Part shown: positions 38,780-53,445 of the stretch, one piece after another
Numbering within the stretch: the stretch's first letter is position 1
How the letters are laid out: every line of letters starts with the position of its first letter
Source of the DNA: Theristus sp. LFF4_11
Taxonomy: Eukaryota; Nematoda; Chromadorea; Monhysterida; Xyalidae
Assembly: GCA_030248135.1 (NCBI GenBank)
Contig: JASANC010001402.1
Span: forward strand, 33,986 to 97,985
Reading direction: 5' to 3'
DNA: 64,000 nt
Notes under the pieces: generated by a model
Database searches by the model: none
Told to the model about the DNA's origin: nothing
The model's input: only the letters and a program-made list of their open reading frames with translations
Program-made: the position numbers and the translations under genes

Positions 38780-40461
38780 TCATGAATGCGACGCTGCGAA
38801 CGCAACGAACGTGGGCGGCGGGGCTGCGGTCGCTGCGGGTGGCTCGCGGTTGCCAGCGTGCTGCTCTGCTGAAACGTGAGCTGCTTTCACTGACTGAGTT
38901 AACACACTGCAGAGCAACGCATGGATAGAATGTACTTTACGTCAATCGCTGCTTTTACAGTTAAATTTGTCGATTGTTTTGAAAAAAAGTTTTGTTTTTA
39001 CAGAAACCGTTCTCTGCTGTGTCCCCCCCAACCGTGTGATGCGCCGGTGGTGACCACTTTCTGCTGTTGTTTCACGTCGATCACGGTGCCGAGGATACGA
39101 CGCGCCTGGTGCTTTGCCAGATCCGAGTACTGCCCGTCCGCTGCCTTCGGTGCGGCGGCCCCTGGCGGTGTGACCGGCTTGATTGGCGACTTGGCTGGTG
39201 ACACTGGCTTCTTCGCTGACACGTTCACCTGAACACGCAGCTGGGCAGGTTGTTGATGATATTTTTAAATTGTTTACAGACAGGGTGGTCCAAAGGTGAG
39301 CATTACCGAGTTTCCACGTACAAGGTGCTTAAAAAGTATCAATAGAAGTCCTTTATACAGGGTGGTTCAAAAGTTACGTTAAACTGTGATTGCCAGGATT
39401 TCCAGTCAGTCAGTCAGTCAGTTTTATTCTGCAGTGCACGGCATAATACCAGAGAAGTGTAAGACACCATGAGTAGGCAAGCCAAAGCGTGTTTTGCGTT
39501 TGCGCCGCTCAAGAGCCACAAATCAAAAACCGCGAACTTGCTGCACGGTGACCTCGCTGATGACACGCGTTGCCTGTTTCGTTATTGGCACCTCGACCGT
39601 CTGCTGCTGTGTCGGCTGTGGCTGTGCTTGTGGTGGTGGTTGCATTTGCTTGCGTGGCGCTGCAACCGGTGCTGCTACTACTGGCGGTGGTGCTCGTGGT
39701 CTCTGTTGAGCCTGTCGAATCATGGTTGCCATCTCCTGGTATCCCTCCTCGTCTTCCTCCTCTTCCTCCTCCTCTTCTTCATCCTCCTCCGGTTCCGGTG
39801 CGTACGACACTGGTTGTGGCGACGGTTTGACCGTGGCTACCGGCTGCTTGAACGCTGCGGTGTTGAATTTTGATCACATTGAGCGCTCTCTTTAGTCAAC
39901 TATTTCAAAGAATCAACCAAAATAAACCAACAAAACCAACCAACAAAACAGTCCCAAAGTTGACTCACCCGTTGCCTTCGGTGTCGGCGGTTCAGCCTCG
40001 TCGTCCGCTTGACTGCCATTGGAGTCATTGCCAGTGGCCGTGTGCAGTTCCACCCTGCGCTTCGGTTGCACGATCACCGGTCGCTCCAATGGCTCGTCCT
40101 CCTCCTCCTCTCGCTCTTCGACTATCGGCTCCGATTGCGGTTGTTGTTCGTTCGCGGCCGGATCACTCGGGTGCTTTGCTTGATGGCGTGCTTCTGGCGG
40201 TAGCTTCGCGTGCGGCTGTTGTTGTTGTTGTTCTGCAGGATCGTTAGTGGATTTCGGTGCTTCATCACGGGTCGTTTCGTTCGGTGGCTCCGGTTTTTGT
40301 TGAACAACAGGCGGCGGTGTCGGCGTACGCGGTCGCTTCTTGTGCGGTCCGAATGTCTTGAGCAGGAATGCGAACGAGCCGAGGCTGATCAGTGAGGTGA
40401 GGACGACTGCTTGATAAAGGCCGAACAGCAGCCAGTCGAGTGTGCTGCCCTCGATGTCCAT
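38780..40461 (-). CDS. unrecognised single-pass membrane protein, Pro/Glu/Gln-rich (right copy)
   Basis: Exons 40461-39969, 39854-39538, 39228-39033, 38868-38780 have the same lengths (493, 317, 196, 89 nt) and phases as the left copy, giving 364 residues. Visible protein differences are conservative: PPVVAAP against PPVAAAP in exon 2 and PPGAAAP against PPVAAAP in exon 3. The G run just inside intron 3 has seven bases here and eight on the left. All four exons stay open despite flanking indels, which supports the gene model. Function unknown; one N-terminal membrane span, then an acidic and Pro/Gln-rich presumably cytosolic part. Confidence 0.72.
39278..39366. mobile_element. mariner-type terminal relics in intron 2 (right)
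   Basis: ACAGGGTGGTCCAAAGGTGAG and TACAGGGTGGTTCAAAAGTT in the same orientation, mirror of 28381-28487, with a CAGT tetranucleotide run next to them (39404-39421). Confidence 0.5.
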
Positions 40462-43400
40462 GTTTTTTCAGCGTCAAATGCGCATCTCTAAAGACTAATC
40501 ATCGGAAAAGTTCCTGTTCTGAACGTTCTCGTTTGTGTCTTACCGCTACTGGTGGGCAAGAAGAGCGTGCTGTTTCATCTCGAAATTGTCTTTCCTTTGT
40601 GCACAATAGTAGTCGCACTACGTTGCTTTTCTCTCACTCAGCAAGTGATTATGAAAAAACACACAAAAGTTTTTGCCCGTATGGCTTGCAAGTGGGTGCT
40701 GGTGTAAAAAATGGTGCCAGTGCTCGTCAGCTCAGTGAGTATTTATCTCTCTAGTCATATAGTTGTTCACGTTTTTCGTAACAATGATCCTTTGTGATTT
40801 CGATGTGGTCGGATTGTAATGTTATAATATGGTTATTAGCATAACTCAGGGAACCGTGCAAGCCCAACGGACGACAGACGCAAAAACTTCGTTCTCTGCT
40901 TGTGGCCGTGGCTGCACAACACGTGTGTGTGTGTACCTTTTTCAACGACAGCTGGCAGTTTTTCGCTTTGTTGAAGATTCGTGCGTTTTCTGACGACATC
41001 GTTGTGTGAAGCGAGTGTAAAGTTGCCTTGTTACGAATAAGACGAAGAAGCTTAGGCAACAACTAGAATTTTCTTGGTGCTGGTCTGTTTGGGTGTGATG
41101 ATATGTCATTTGCCATTTCTGTCCTGGCTGAAATAACTTGAGCAGCATTCGTGGTTTATTAGCCTCATGTTAGTTCATCCAACATATTTATTGGTTCCTG
41201 TTGTTTTCCTGAGTTGAAGTTCTTTTCACAGACAGGAACTTTAATGTGATGAAATTGTGAATGAGATGTGTGTTGTGTTCACCCCCGAAAAATCCGAGCT
41301 GAACTTGCTGAACAGACGCATTATTAATCATCACTCAATTGAAACACGACTCAACATGCGCCAACTTGGAGTCATCGCGTGGTTTTATTAGCCGAAATTT
41401 GCAGCAACCAACAGCGGTAGCAGCAGTACAATGCATGTTATTGCCGCAAGCAGCAACAGCAACAACAATAAAACAGCAACTGTGTAAAGGCGCGTCTGTG
41501 ATTATCTCCTGACCGAATAGAGAACGTTCGTTGTCTACGGTGTGTGTGAAATGTGCAGTACACACAGTCATGCCGTGAACAAAGTCCACAAACATACAAG
41601 ACCCCCGTGTTACTGAGTGCGAGTTTCACGATTCACATGAGTGGCATTGTCTGTCAAGCCAGTTTTCATTGTTATTGTCTTTCTTTTCAACTCACATTCG
41701 CTGACCGGGCCACAGTGTTCTCAGTTCAGTTCTCAGATTTTTGCAGCACACACACACAACAGTTATGGGGTGCAGGAGTTCTCTCGCAAAAACGAGTTCA
41801 TGTTGTTCGTTGATCCATGTGAACGGAGAGTGAGCAGAACAGTTGTGACGCATGAGTATGACATTCGGCGTTCACAAGTGTAAGATGTGATAAATCACAG
41901 ACGCACGTGAAAAACCGCGCACGCATTATGGACGACCAAAATTTTTTTCAGTTCACAAATTTTGACGAGCGACTTTGACAAAAACCACCGACTGACTGTC
42001 CCCGTCGCCGTAATCGTCAAACATCGTCAATTTGACGATACGATAAAAAAAACGGTCTGCTGTGTGTGTGGGGCAAAAAATGTCTTTTGCAGCATGAAAT
42101 TGCCGCCGAAACAAAACAACACTGGGAGCTCGGTGGATGTTTCTTTGAGGCTTGTTCAGCAAGAAATCGCACATGCGAAAGTACGTAAAAGTTGAGTGAG
42201 CACAAAAAACAACTGCAGAAAACATCACCAAGCAAGTGGACAGCGTTTTACGACATCAGTTGTCGTGCTAAAAACGCATCCACGTGTGTCTTGTGCACCA
42301 TATGCATGCAATCGACCGCATATGCGTGATATCTTTATTTTATTTTATTTTCATTTTATTTATACGACCGTTTGACGGCCACACACGCTGCCTAATAGTG
42401 CAGGCTCGTAAAATTTCGCTAACAAGAAGATTGATTCGGTGAATGGCCGAACAAAAAAGCACACGAGTTGCATTGCCCGTCAACAGTATTCGAGTGTGTG
42501 CGTGGTACAGTAACCTTAACCACAGTCGTATGGTTGGAAAGCGAGCATCAATGTGTGATGTCACAGTCGTCGACGTGCGCAAACACAAGCACGCTGTCAT
42601 GTTTGTGACAACGGCCTTTCGTCGCCCAACTGATCGTGCCAATTAAAAAGTTTTCGAAACCTGCAAAAGTTTCAATCAATGTTTCGACAGTTACATAGTC
42701 CCCCCCCCCCACCAATGAGACGAAGCTAGCCGTAGTTGGCATGTTGTCTTGTCACAAGTCGAGTCCATGCTATGTTGCCTTACCATAACTCGAGTCTATT
42801 CGTTAATTGGCAGTAAAAAAGGCGCGATAATAAAGCAAAGGAATGCGCCGTGTCGAGCGAGGGGGTGGGCGTGAAGTTTTGTGGTGCCCGTCGGTCATGT
42901 TTGTGTGTCGCCAATTAGAGCGGGCTTCAGTTTGTCTCGTCAGCCGTTCTCTCGTGTGCACCGTAGCCCATTCTGCACAGCGGACGTTGCCAATTTACAG
43001 CAAGACAGCAACGAGCGCGGTGCCGCCCGCACACGCGCATTCATTCCGCAACGAACGATCCGTAGACATACACACGTTTCTTCGCTCGTCTGTCTGTTTT
43101 GTCTTTTGATTGTGTTCATTCCATTGCGTTACACGTCGGGAAACAACGACAACGCGCACTTTATTAGCACCACTGAATGCTGAATCACACACAGTGGCGG
43201 TTTAATTGGCAATCAACAGTGCCACTGCTGTATGGTCTGGCGTGCGCATTCATTAAAATCAACGGCATTCTTTTGATTTCTTTCAACCTGCGGGCAACCG
43301 TCTCTCGCAAGAAACGAGACACGAATTTTTACGACCTCGCTACGCTAAGAATGAATGAATGCACTTGTAAACATGTCTGTCGTGACTGTTTTTGCCTCAG

Positions 43401-45063
43401 CTTGATTTTAGTTTTAGAAATTCGCAACCTTACCGCCCACACCTCCCCACAATTACAACACCGGAATTAAATGGACAACCATAAAGGGCTTTCATTTGTT
43501 TCGTTGCGCGACATCATTCGAGTAGCATAAATAAAAATAAACATGATATAAAAAATGTAACAGAATATAATATAGTCACCGTAAATCGCGATCATGATGA
43601 GAAAGTAATATAATAATAAATCTGTGACGACGACGAATAAAATCGGACAACAATGATTGAATACAAATAAAACGTTGTTTATGGTACACAGACGGCAAGA
43701 AATTCTGGCAAACTGTCGAAATCTCAGACCAACACAACACAACAAAATGTGCCCCGCAACGTAGCTGTAACAACGCAGCCCTTCAATCGTAATGGTAAAC
43801 CGATTTGGAATCTTGATAGAAATATAATTTCCCCAAATAGAACAATATTTGATTGCGTCAAAAACTTATAATCAACTTTTCATCAAAAAAACACGAATCA
43901 TTTCGGAGTTGCGCCAAAAGGTTCACAAAAGCAGCCAATGGTAGGCGATCGATAAATCATATCAAAATATAGCACATCGGAAAGTTTACAGACAAATGGT
44001 TTGTGAACAAGTGTAACATAACATGTAGCTGTTTGAATTTTAAAAACGTTAAAAGTTTGAAAGTAAACACATACATTGTAGATATGGTTATACACACAGT
44101 TGGTAATTCAAGACGACAAACAGTGACTAATAATAGTGACACAAACCGCAAAATTTCCGCTGAATTGACAGAATGTGCAGAATCGATTGATTTGCACAAT
44201 TTATTCTTTACCAAAAAATTGGCTGAAGTTTGGCAACTCAATAGCGCATTACAGTTACAACGGATCTTTAACGGATTTTGGGTTTGATACCTGAATAATT
44301 GAAAAACAATAAATTAGTAGTCCTATTGCGGATCAAAATCAACTAGTGAGTAAAACTAAAAACTCCTCATTGTATAAACCGAGACCGAATACTTCATTGC
44401 TAAACTTGATTACAACTGACACGTGAAAACGTTGAAGAAACGTATCGATAAGTAAGTAGAACGTATAAAGCATCAGTAATGTGAAAATCCGGGAAGTATA
44501 AAAAACAGGGCTGGCACACGAACACGACCGAGAGTAACAACAGTGGTACAGAGTTTTGATTTCAAACGGCAGCCAAATTTTGATGCTGTTTTGTCAAAGG
44601 TATTGTCTCAGATGCTTCTTGTAATTACACAATCTCAATTAGCAGCACAACACACATCAACAAAACCGATAATAAACCAGTTCGTTAAGAATATTGACAT
44701 CGATAATGAATTGAATGATAAGTTTTCCTGAAACGCTGAAACAAACCAATATAGATGTATGCACCGACAACAATGCGATGCGCCCACAACAAACGAAATA
44801 GTTTTCATTTCACTGAAGCATGAAACAATAAAAAAAGAGATCACATGAACGCTTGAAGACGAATGAAACATGGTGCCGTGCCGACTGATAGAGAGTCTAC
44901 TGTTGATACTTTTCAAATGAACAGAACGAGAGAAAAAAACTTCGACAACCAGAGAAAGAAAAGAAGAACACAGCTAGTGAGTGAGGGTGTGATTGAGTGT
45001 GATAAAAGCGAGAAAAAACGAATGAAACAACACAAGCGCCCGAGAACGCAGTGAAATGGTGCG
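40462..45063. other. intergenic DNA between membrane-protein gene and Distal-less (right)
   Basis: Mirror of 22710-27298. AT-rich, no supported exons, small indels compared with the left arm (for example a longer C run at about 42701). Confidence 0.55.
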
Positions 45064-48000
45064 CTAGTACGAGCCAATGTTGAAGCAGGCATTCATGCCA
45101 GACAACGACGAGGTCGTCTGCGTCGGCGGCGCGTACGCTCCGGGCATCATGTGCTGCATTGCATCCGGCTGCATCATCTGACCGACGTGCTGCTGATGGT
45201 GGTGTTGTTGTTGTTGGTACTGTTGTTGTTGGTGTTGATGTGCCATCGCGGCCATGTACGCCGCCTGTTGGCCGTGCCAGGCGTCCATGTAGGACGCCGG
45301 CGGCTTCACGTCCACCGTGCAGTCGGCCATGTACTTGCCGTTCAACTGGTGGTGGTCGCCATTGACCGTGGGCAGGCCGAGTCCCTGCGCGCCCCAGGCG
45401 GCCGGCGGCGCCAGCACGCCCGCCATCTGGTGGTGGTGGTGATGGTGATGCGCGGTCGGGTCGCTCGCGTACAGTGCGCTCGTCAGCTGTGTCTGTTGGA
45501 GTTGTTGGTCGTGGTGCGACTGCTGCAGGATCGGCGAGCCACAGTCGGGCGGGGCGGCGTTCGTCAGCACGTTGTTGGCGTCACTGGTGTCCGTCGTCGT
45601 GGCGGTCGCGTTGTTGCTGGTCGCCGGTGGTATGACGCCGATGCTGGTCGGTGTGTTCGTGCTGGTGGGTGAGCGCGTGCACGTCAACGAGGGCAGCGCC
45701 TGACTCGGCGGCGCCCCGCTGCTCGCCATCGGCGGACTGTGCATCAGCGAGTCCATCAGATTCCCGCCACCGCCCTGTTGCACGCTGGCCGCCGTCTCCG
45801 AGCGATCCTCCGACGGGTCGTCGGAGCTGTCGGGCGAGTCCGGCATTTGATCGAGCGCAGCGCCGACGTTACTCAGCGACATCGCGCCGCCGCCGCCGCC
45901 CTGCTGGCTGTTCATCTTCATCAGCTTCTTGTATTTACTGCGCCGATTTTGGAACCAGATTTTCACCTGAAAAAAATGGAAGTGCTGAAGATTAGTTTCC
46001 GTTGAAATACGTTTGATGTTTTTTTGTGTTCTGTATCCGTGTTGGTTTTTTTATCTCGTTCACTCGCGCTGCCGTTTTTGTTTCGAGCGTCCACGTTGCT
46101 ATAATTCTCATGTTGCACAGAGTTTTCAAACGACACGTAAATCAACAATCCCAAAGCAATGATGCAACCAGCAGACAATAAGAACTGACGCAAGCGCATT
46201 GTCACCATTGTTGTATTGTTTCCAAATTTCCGTCCGCTCCACTGGCCTCGTGCGGTGCAACCGTTATCTCATCTTGTTTATCTTGTCATGTACATGTTCC
46301 CCAACCAAACATAAATCCTCAACTGCACAGGTACATTGATGGATTAGTTGGATATGATCATCCAAAGACGACGCAAGGAACAGCACCAATAATAATAATA
46401 ACAAAAAGCAGTTCCTCAGCGAAGACAATGCAAGCATCGTGTAGCACAGCACCTGAACTCAATGAATGCATAAAGCATCCAGCAGCAGTCAATTCATCGA
46501 ATACAACCGTCAGCCCCGCCCGGCGGCTAGATACAGCAGGTTGCACAAATGCACACATCCATCCCATCCACCTATGACCTTATCGCATTTCAAACATCTG
46601 TTCCCATGACGCACACACGCACACGCACAACACCTCTCCTGCTATTGCGTTGCAAAAAAGGTTAAAACACGGGCCACCGGAACAACAACCGTTTTTTAGA
46701 GACTAGCTAGAGCTTCCAGGTGCTAACGGTCAGCAGGTAGAATCTAATAAAGGAAAGGAACCACTTGAGTGCTGGCTGACACGAGCACAGATCGCTGCAG
46801 GAGTAAACGCATTGATTCGCTGACCCTGCGGTCACTATGAACCAGACACCAACTGAGAAACAAACATTTGTTTGATACAATCACATGTTTCTATGTTCAC
46901 GCAAGTAATTTATTCACCAGTTAATTAATTGGCCTGTGAAGTGATGTGGGAGATGCGGAATTGTGGATACATTCAGTGCTGATAAAAAACGGATCGAATT
47001 AACTTTGTAATAATTATATTGAATTGCAAAGAGAGCTAAATTTATCATTCTGTTTGTTTGTTACCACCTGCCCTCTCCCCTCGCTAACCAAACTGCTAAA
47101 GTTTTTGAAGAGTTTTCGAAATCACCGAAACAACGCGCCGACTCCATATGAGTGTCAATCTTTCTTACTGTCTCACTATCACCAACCACTTGCACATTTT
47201 GTTTGTCAGTTCGGGTGTTGCGCGACTGTTGTTGTTTGCGCAGGCATACTGTATTCAGTGTTGTGTGCGTATACAGGGCTACGATCTTGCGAGTGGGCGA
47301 CAAGCGAAAGGCGAGATCCAGTTTTTGCATGCGTGACAGAGTGTGGCAACGTGCGCCGACGAGTATGCTGCGGCACATAGGTCGCGCGTCACTGCACTGC
47401 ACACGCACAACAACAACCATGCAGCGATCAATTCAACAACCACAAAAACAACAACCACAACTGCTCTGTCAGTCACGCGTTGTCGTTGTTGTGCAAGCAG
47501 GCATTGTGTTCAGGCAATACATTCTCCCTCTCGGTCTCGCTCATCTGCGAACAATACAACAACAAAACATACATGCGCCTGCGTTTGAACATGTGATCAT
47601 AATAATAATAAATAAAAAAGTACAGTAGTTTGGATAGACGGCGAGTTTAGTCACCGAGTTTAGAGTGAGTGACAGCGAGACACAGCACAGATGCAACAGA
47701 GTCAACAAGCGTTTGCCAACCTCGGTCGCGCCCGCCGCAAAACCAAAAGCGACTCGATTCGTGCCCGACCAGAGAGACAGAAAAAAAGAGTGTGGCCCCG
47801 AAAAAAATGCGCGCAAGGACAAACGCGGCGCTACAAGCGGACAAACGGACACGCACACACGCAGTGGCTGGCTGACTGGCAAAGTGGCTACACACACGGA
47901 CGCACGACGCAGCATGCAACACAGGTCGGGTGGTGAAGCGAAGTGCACAACAGCGAACAATACGCTTGTGCAACATCGGCACAGCACTCCCAAAGGTACA

Positions 48001-51000
48001 CTTGCCTGCGACACACTCAATTGACTGCTGCAACCAGCAACTGTTGTGGTTGGCTGACATCGCACGCACACCATTCAAACTGCACAACATCGCTGTCAAG
48101 TGCACGTTGATTCGACTCAACGCGCAGCGGTTGTTGCACATGCAAGACGATGAGCATCTTTGCGAAACACGCACTCCGTGTATCTCACATGATATTGTTG
48201 TTATGTTTTGTTTATTGAACTGTGCACTTCTTGAATATGCAACCAAACATGAACACACGGCGGCAAGTGGTGTCATTTTGCAGTGCCTCTGTGGCGTGTC
48301 TTCAAGCAAACCTTGGCCGTCGAATGTGCGCACTCAGACGAACAAACGAAACCGTGCTGCAAATAAAACAATGGCGCCAACGACGACGACGTCGACACGA
48401 TGAAGAAACTCTTGAACATCCACACAACAATTGCCTCTCATCACAACAACACCTCAGTTCAGTTGCACATTTCACACAATAGTGGCAATGAACAAATCTG
48501 AAGAAATTCCATCGCACATCCTCAGAATGTTTATATGAGGGCTGTAAAAAACGGAAGAAACTAAGAGAAAAGACGTGTGCGATAATAAAATCAAAATGCA
48601 CTTCGATGGTGGTGTGTCGAGAACAATTGCACGGGCACACGCACACTTGTTGCACGACGCAAACCAACCGGAAAGAATGCATAAAATGTCAAAGCAGTGC
48701 CTCAATAAAACCTACAAAACAACGCACACACAACGTTTCTGGGTGGTCAAAACCACTTTCAACGAAGCAGTCGGCCAAAAGTGAGAACATTGCAGAAGTG
48801 TCCTCGACTGCACATGCAACAGACATGCATGCGCTGTACCAAAGGACTACGGTAGCACGGCGGCATGCTCAAACGACGCCGCGACTCTTAACACCGAATA
48901 AAAAAAGAGCGACAACCACAAGAAAGATGACCGCATAAAAAAAGTGAAAGGTCGTTAACGGAAGACGAACAACACAAGTGATTGTTTGAGACGATCACGG
49001 CTGGGCGCTCTGGGAAGAACCGAACCGCGGCAACACAAGTGCAAGCAACACCCAAACAAAGACAAGACGTCTCGTGAACGAACAATTACAACTCAACCTG
49101 TAACCTGTGTAAACAGACCGCCCATGCACACATACGACGACAGACATAGCTGTTATCACCTCTGAACCGAGCAATCAAATGGACCGCCTTTGTCTTCCGA
49201 CTCTGACATCACCAGCAGACTAATAATCCAATCATAAAATCCACAAACGCGACCACCAGGCAACTAGTGCGTGAATTTGAGTAACATCAACTCAACAGTC
49301 AACCAACCGTCCGAAGTTTCTGTGTTGAAGCTCCGAGGGATGCAAATTGAAAACGCCAACCGCAAACTCAAGAACAAACGCGGTATCTCCGTTCGCCAAC
49401 CTGCGTCTGCGTGAGGCCAAGACTGGCGGCGAGCTCAGCGCGCTCGGGCAACGCGAGATACTGCGTTCGTTGGAATCGTTTGTTGAGCGCCTGCAGCTGC
49501 AGACTCGAGTAGATCGTGCGCGGCTTGCGGATCTTCTTGCCTTTGCCGTTGATGCGCACTTCGCCGCCCTCGATGATCTTCGTGATCGTGCCGTCTGCAA
49601 CAAAAAAGACGGTGAAAATAAAAAATGAACGAGCGAAACCGCACACACGAGAACGAACGAACATGAATTCATTCAATTAATTGTGAATCAAGGCGATGTT
49701 TCTCGCTAAGAGCAGAAGCACAGCACGGCTGATTCAGAACGCCGTCAAGTAGCGTGCCCAGGGAGCTTTATTGTTACAAGTGCCAATACACCCTTCGGCG
49801 AAGTGCGACTCCACGTCGTCCCTCCCAAACTCGAATGCACGGGGCACAAACAAGAGTCTGGGCTGGCTGGCTGGCTTGTGATGGCTAGCCGTTACCATAC
49901 CAAGGTGACCGAGGCGACGAGCGAGAAAACCACTTGAACAGTTTGCTGACACTTTTAAACAACCCAAAACTTGTATGAGTTAAACAATTTCTCAGCGTTA
50001 ACCAAATCGGAGTCCACGCGACACAGGAACGAACGAGCGAACCTTCGGCAGGTGGCGACGCCGTACTGGGATACGTTAGAAATGTGTTTGCGGCGTTCGT
50101 CGTGTAACCGGCAGCGCCGAACGCTTGGCCGCCAGCGCCGTAGAAGTATCCAGGAATGGCACGAGACGCAAAACTCTCCGTTGGACTCAACGATTGACCC
50201 GAAATCTGCAAACACCATACAAACAAGCGTCTGTAGCGCAGGTGTAGGGCTTTCGCCTACCGTTCAGTGGGTGGAAAGTTCGAACCTCGCTGCGGACAAG
50301 ACACACAATGGAGAAACTAGAGTGAGTGACCAACAACATCTAATGGTCTACTCCCTCCAGAGCCGAGGGTAAATTGGGCTCGGGGCAGTATTGCCCGTTT
50401 CCGCCGGAGTTGGTACCTTTGGGTTTCCGGAACCGGCGCGCGAACAAATAAATAAAAAAGCAATTCAATTCTGTCTGCGTGATCAATCAATATAACACCA
50501 ATTTTTACGAGTCCGACCAGCAAAATTGTGAAGTTTCACCGTCGGCGTCGTCCCTCACACGAAGCCGCAAAGTTTTTAAAATCCAACGCAGCTTGCGCGC
50601 TTGCTTACTTGTGTTTGAGATGGCGTCCTGACATACTGACTGGCGACGCTGTACGCGGGGGGATTGTTCTGGGCGGTGCCGCCGCTCGTTTCCAAGAATC
50701 CTAACGACGTCTGAGTCATTGTCGGCTTGATGTCCTGCAAAATTGATGGCATGATGAGATGAGAGTAACAGAGTGTTGAGAGACAACGCGCAAAAAAAAC
50801 TAAATTGAAAAAAAACGCGACGACATGACGAACTGTACCTGTACTTGTAACTGCATTGATCTGATATAAAACGACCATGGCCACGCAAAAGCCATTACAA
50901 TTGATTGAGCAGTTCAAACTTTGGGGTTTCTTTTCAGCCTTCCTTTCTATTTTGAACTTACGTAACGTTTGTCTAATTTAATGTGTGAAGTGAGTGAACA

Positions 51001-53445
51001 GAAAGAAAAAGAAAGGTGAAACGTAAAAACGGTTTTTGTTTCAAAATAAAATGACCGAACGAAGACCATTACACGAAGGCGAACAAACAAGAATTCTGGC
51101 TGACTAACATTCTGACAAACTGTTTTTTCTGTTGAAAGAAAATCTCATTTTCCAAATTCCAGCTGCGAAAATCAAAAGTTGGCTGACTGTGAATGAAATT
51201 CTTGGGATTTGGATACGATTATTTTGGAAAAAAATTCAGTTTTGGTTGATTGGTTGGTTAATTATATATACAGTGTAATAAAAATAGTTTAGCTTATAAT
51301 TATTTATTCTATTTTAGAAACAATTATTTTAATAAATGATTCAGACATGTAAAAGAGTAACAAGGCAGCTCTCAAAATTTAATGATATTCACCTGTTGTA
51401 TTTGATCGAGCTGCACATAAGAATTCTGAGCAAGCTGCTCTGACACTGGCGTTGACATGAGTGCGGCTGCCGGATTGCAGTGCTGTGAGCTGAAAAGTTG
51501 TTTTGCACTAGAAATTAAAAAATAAAGTATCACAGTGACAAATAATGAAAACAAACTTAACAAGAAAATTAATTACAGACAAGTGAACCAATTTTTAAAC
51601 AACAGAACAAATATTACGTGAAAGCTTTTTTGCAGAAAATACAGCCATAATAGGTTTCTGAACAATCATAATCAAGAACGGAAACCTGCTATCAAAGCAA
51701 TCTTATGTTGAGGATATTTGGGCATGAAAATGCAGCTGTCAAAGAGTTTTAAAATTGCCATAACATTCACTCAGTGGAACACGCCCATGTTCACATTCTA
51801 AACGGTGGTTGTGAGGATAATTCGGGTCATTTGATTAAAATCGCAAACAAATCGATCATAACCGCTAAATAAACATAAAGAGATTCATTGGTAATCACTA
51901 TAATCGCTGACTACAGTGTACATCGGGGTGACCAGGTAATTGATAATTTGAGATTCCAATAATTTGAGTGTATTACAATTTGTAATATCAGAGAGGGGTC
52001 GAAAAAAAACTAAATGAACGTTCCAGACATTGTAAATCGCCGGTAATGTAAACAGTGAGAACGTTTAAAACAACAACAGCGTCAATTATGGTCTCCAAGT
52101 GAACTCGAGCTACGGTTAAACACAGTCGAACGTGTGTTTAAAGGCCACTTGACTACCGGCGCGCTGTGCATTTTAATGTTGATACATGAAGTGGATAAGT
52201 GGATATCAGCGAGAGAAAAAAGATAGGCTAAACGTACATAAGATGCGGAGGGCAGCGGATTGAGTGCACACGCACAAACAATACACAGTGACATATACGA
52301 TCGCGCATGTGCGCTGCACGTTCATTGGTCGCATCGCGCCCCACCAGAGTCCGCCCATTGGTTCGAGCAGGTTTAACGCAAGAGCGCGGATCAAACATCG
52401 AGACAAGCGAATGAGTAGTACAATGGGGGTGCATACAATGTGCGTTGCGGTGTGTTTATGTTCGTACATTCATGGCACTCGGCAGGGGGCGGGCGCCGGG
52501 TGGACGACGCAGCGGCGCAGGCACACACCTCGCCGGCCGTGTCTTAGTTTATATCATGCATTGTCACTCGTTCGCTGTGTGCTGCTGCTTCATGCGCACA
52601 TTTGTAGGTCGCTGTTTATATCGGTGTTTCAACCATCGTGCAAAGGTGTGGGCCGCAAGCGCAAATTCAATTGTTGTCACATTACAGTGGCACGGATGCA
52701 CCCAACGGGGAGCTGGCGACATCGCAGTGCTCTTTTGGAGGTCGCGTCTGAGACGGAGAGCAACACTTTTTGGGCGCATATTATGGTGAGACTGAGTCGT
52801 GCCGCAAGAAATACGTACGTTTGTATATTGAGGTGTTGCGGTTGAGCAATCAATTTGCGTTTTGTATCGTGCATAAACTGAGATTGTGCAAATGTGCCGT
52901 CTGCGGTGTTTCATAAGAGACGCACGGTCCATTTGCGATTACACTCTATGAATGTGTGGTGCCTGTGTGTGTGTCGAAGCGTTCAATGAAAGACAAATAA
53001 TGTAACAGACACCTTTGTACTTCGAAAGAAAATTGCACTATCGGAAAGAAAAAGTATTGGATGATTATGGGCGACGCAGGAAAGACAAAGAGCAACGGAA
53101 TGTGAATCACTGGGTGGAACTGGTGTTGCCCCGCCCTTCGGTTGCAAAGGCAAGAATGAGCTTCAAAGGAATGGGAGAATATAAGGAAACATTTGTGAAA
53201 AGTCAAACACATTTGTACCGCTGGTATTCGCAGGAAGTGGTGGCGGATGCATGTGGCTGGGCGTTGTCAAGCATCACAGGCTCGAAAGTGACATAGTCAT
53301 CAACCCAGATGCTCAATTGCTCGTGTTCGGCTTGATCGTTTAATGCCCCTGCTGTTGCCGGTGGTGGTGGTGGTGTAGTTGTTGTTGTTGTTGTTGAATG
53401 CTGATGTTGATCTGCTTGTTCAACGAAATCACAGTCATAATCCAT
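45064..53445 (-). CDS. Dll: Distal-less (Dlx-family) homeodomain transcription factor, right copy
   Basis: Exons on the minus strand: 53445-53219, 51507-51393, 50734-50609, 50205-50043, 49594-49401, 45966-45064, giving 575 residues. Exon lengths equal the left copy except the last, which is 9 nt shorter: one Asn fewer in the ATSNN region and seven instead of nine His (45437-45457). Other visible differences are QNNPPAY for QNIPPAY in exon 3 and GGGGNLMD for GGGGGLMD in exon 6. The homeodomain is unchanged. Intron 3 carries a SINE at a different position from the left copy, and intron 5 contains the mirror of the short hydrophobic ORF. Intact splice sites show that this copy is not a pseudogene. 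Confidence 0.93.
50229..50460 (+). mobile_element. tRNA-derived SINE in Distal-less intron 3 (right copy)
   Basis: It starts GTCTGTAGCGCAGGTGTAGG, has a good B box (GTTCGAACC) and a tRNA-like acceptor pairing (GTCTGTA with TGCGGAC, allowing G-T pairs), and ends with an AAATAAATAAAAAAG tail. GCTT-type sequence on each side may be a short target duplication. It is antisense to Distal-less, like the left copy, but lies beside the exon 4 acceptor instead of the exon 3 donor. The left arm joins TTGAATTGCTT directly to GTGTGG at this site. Confidence 0.75.
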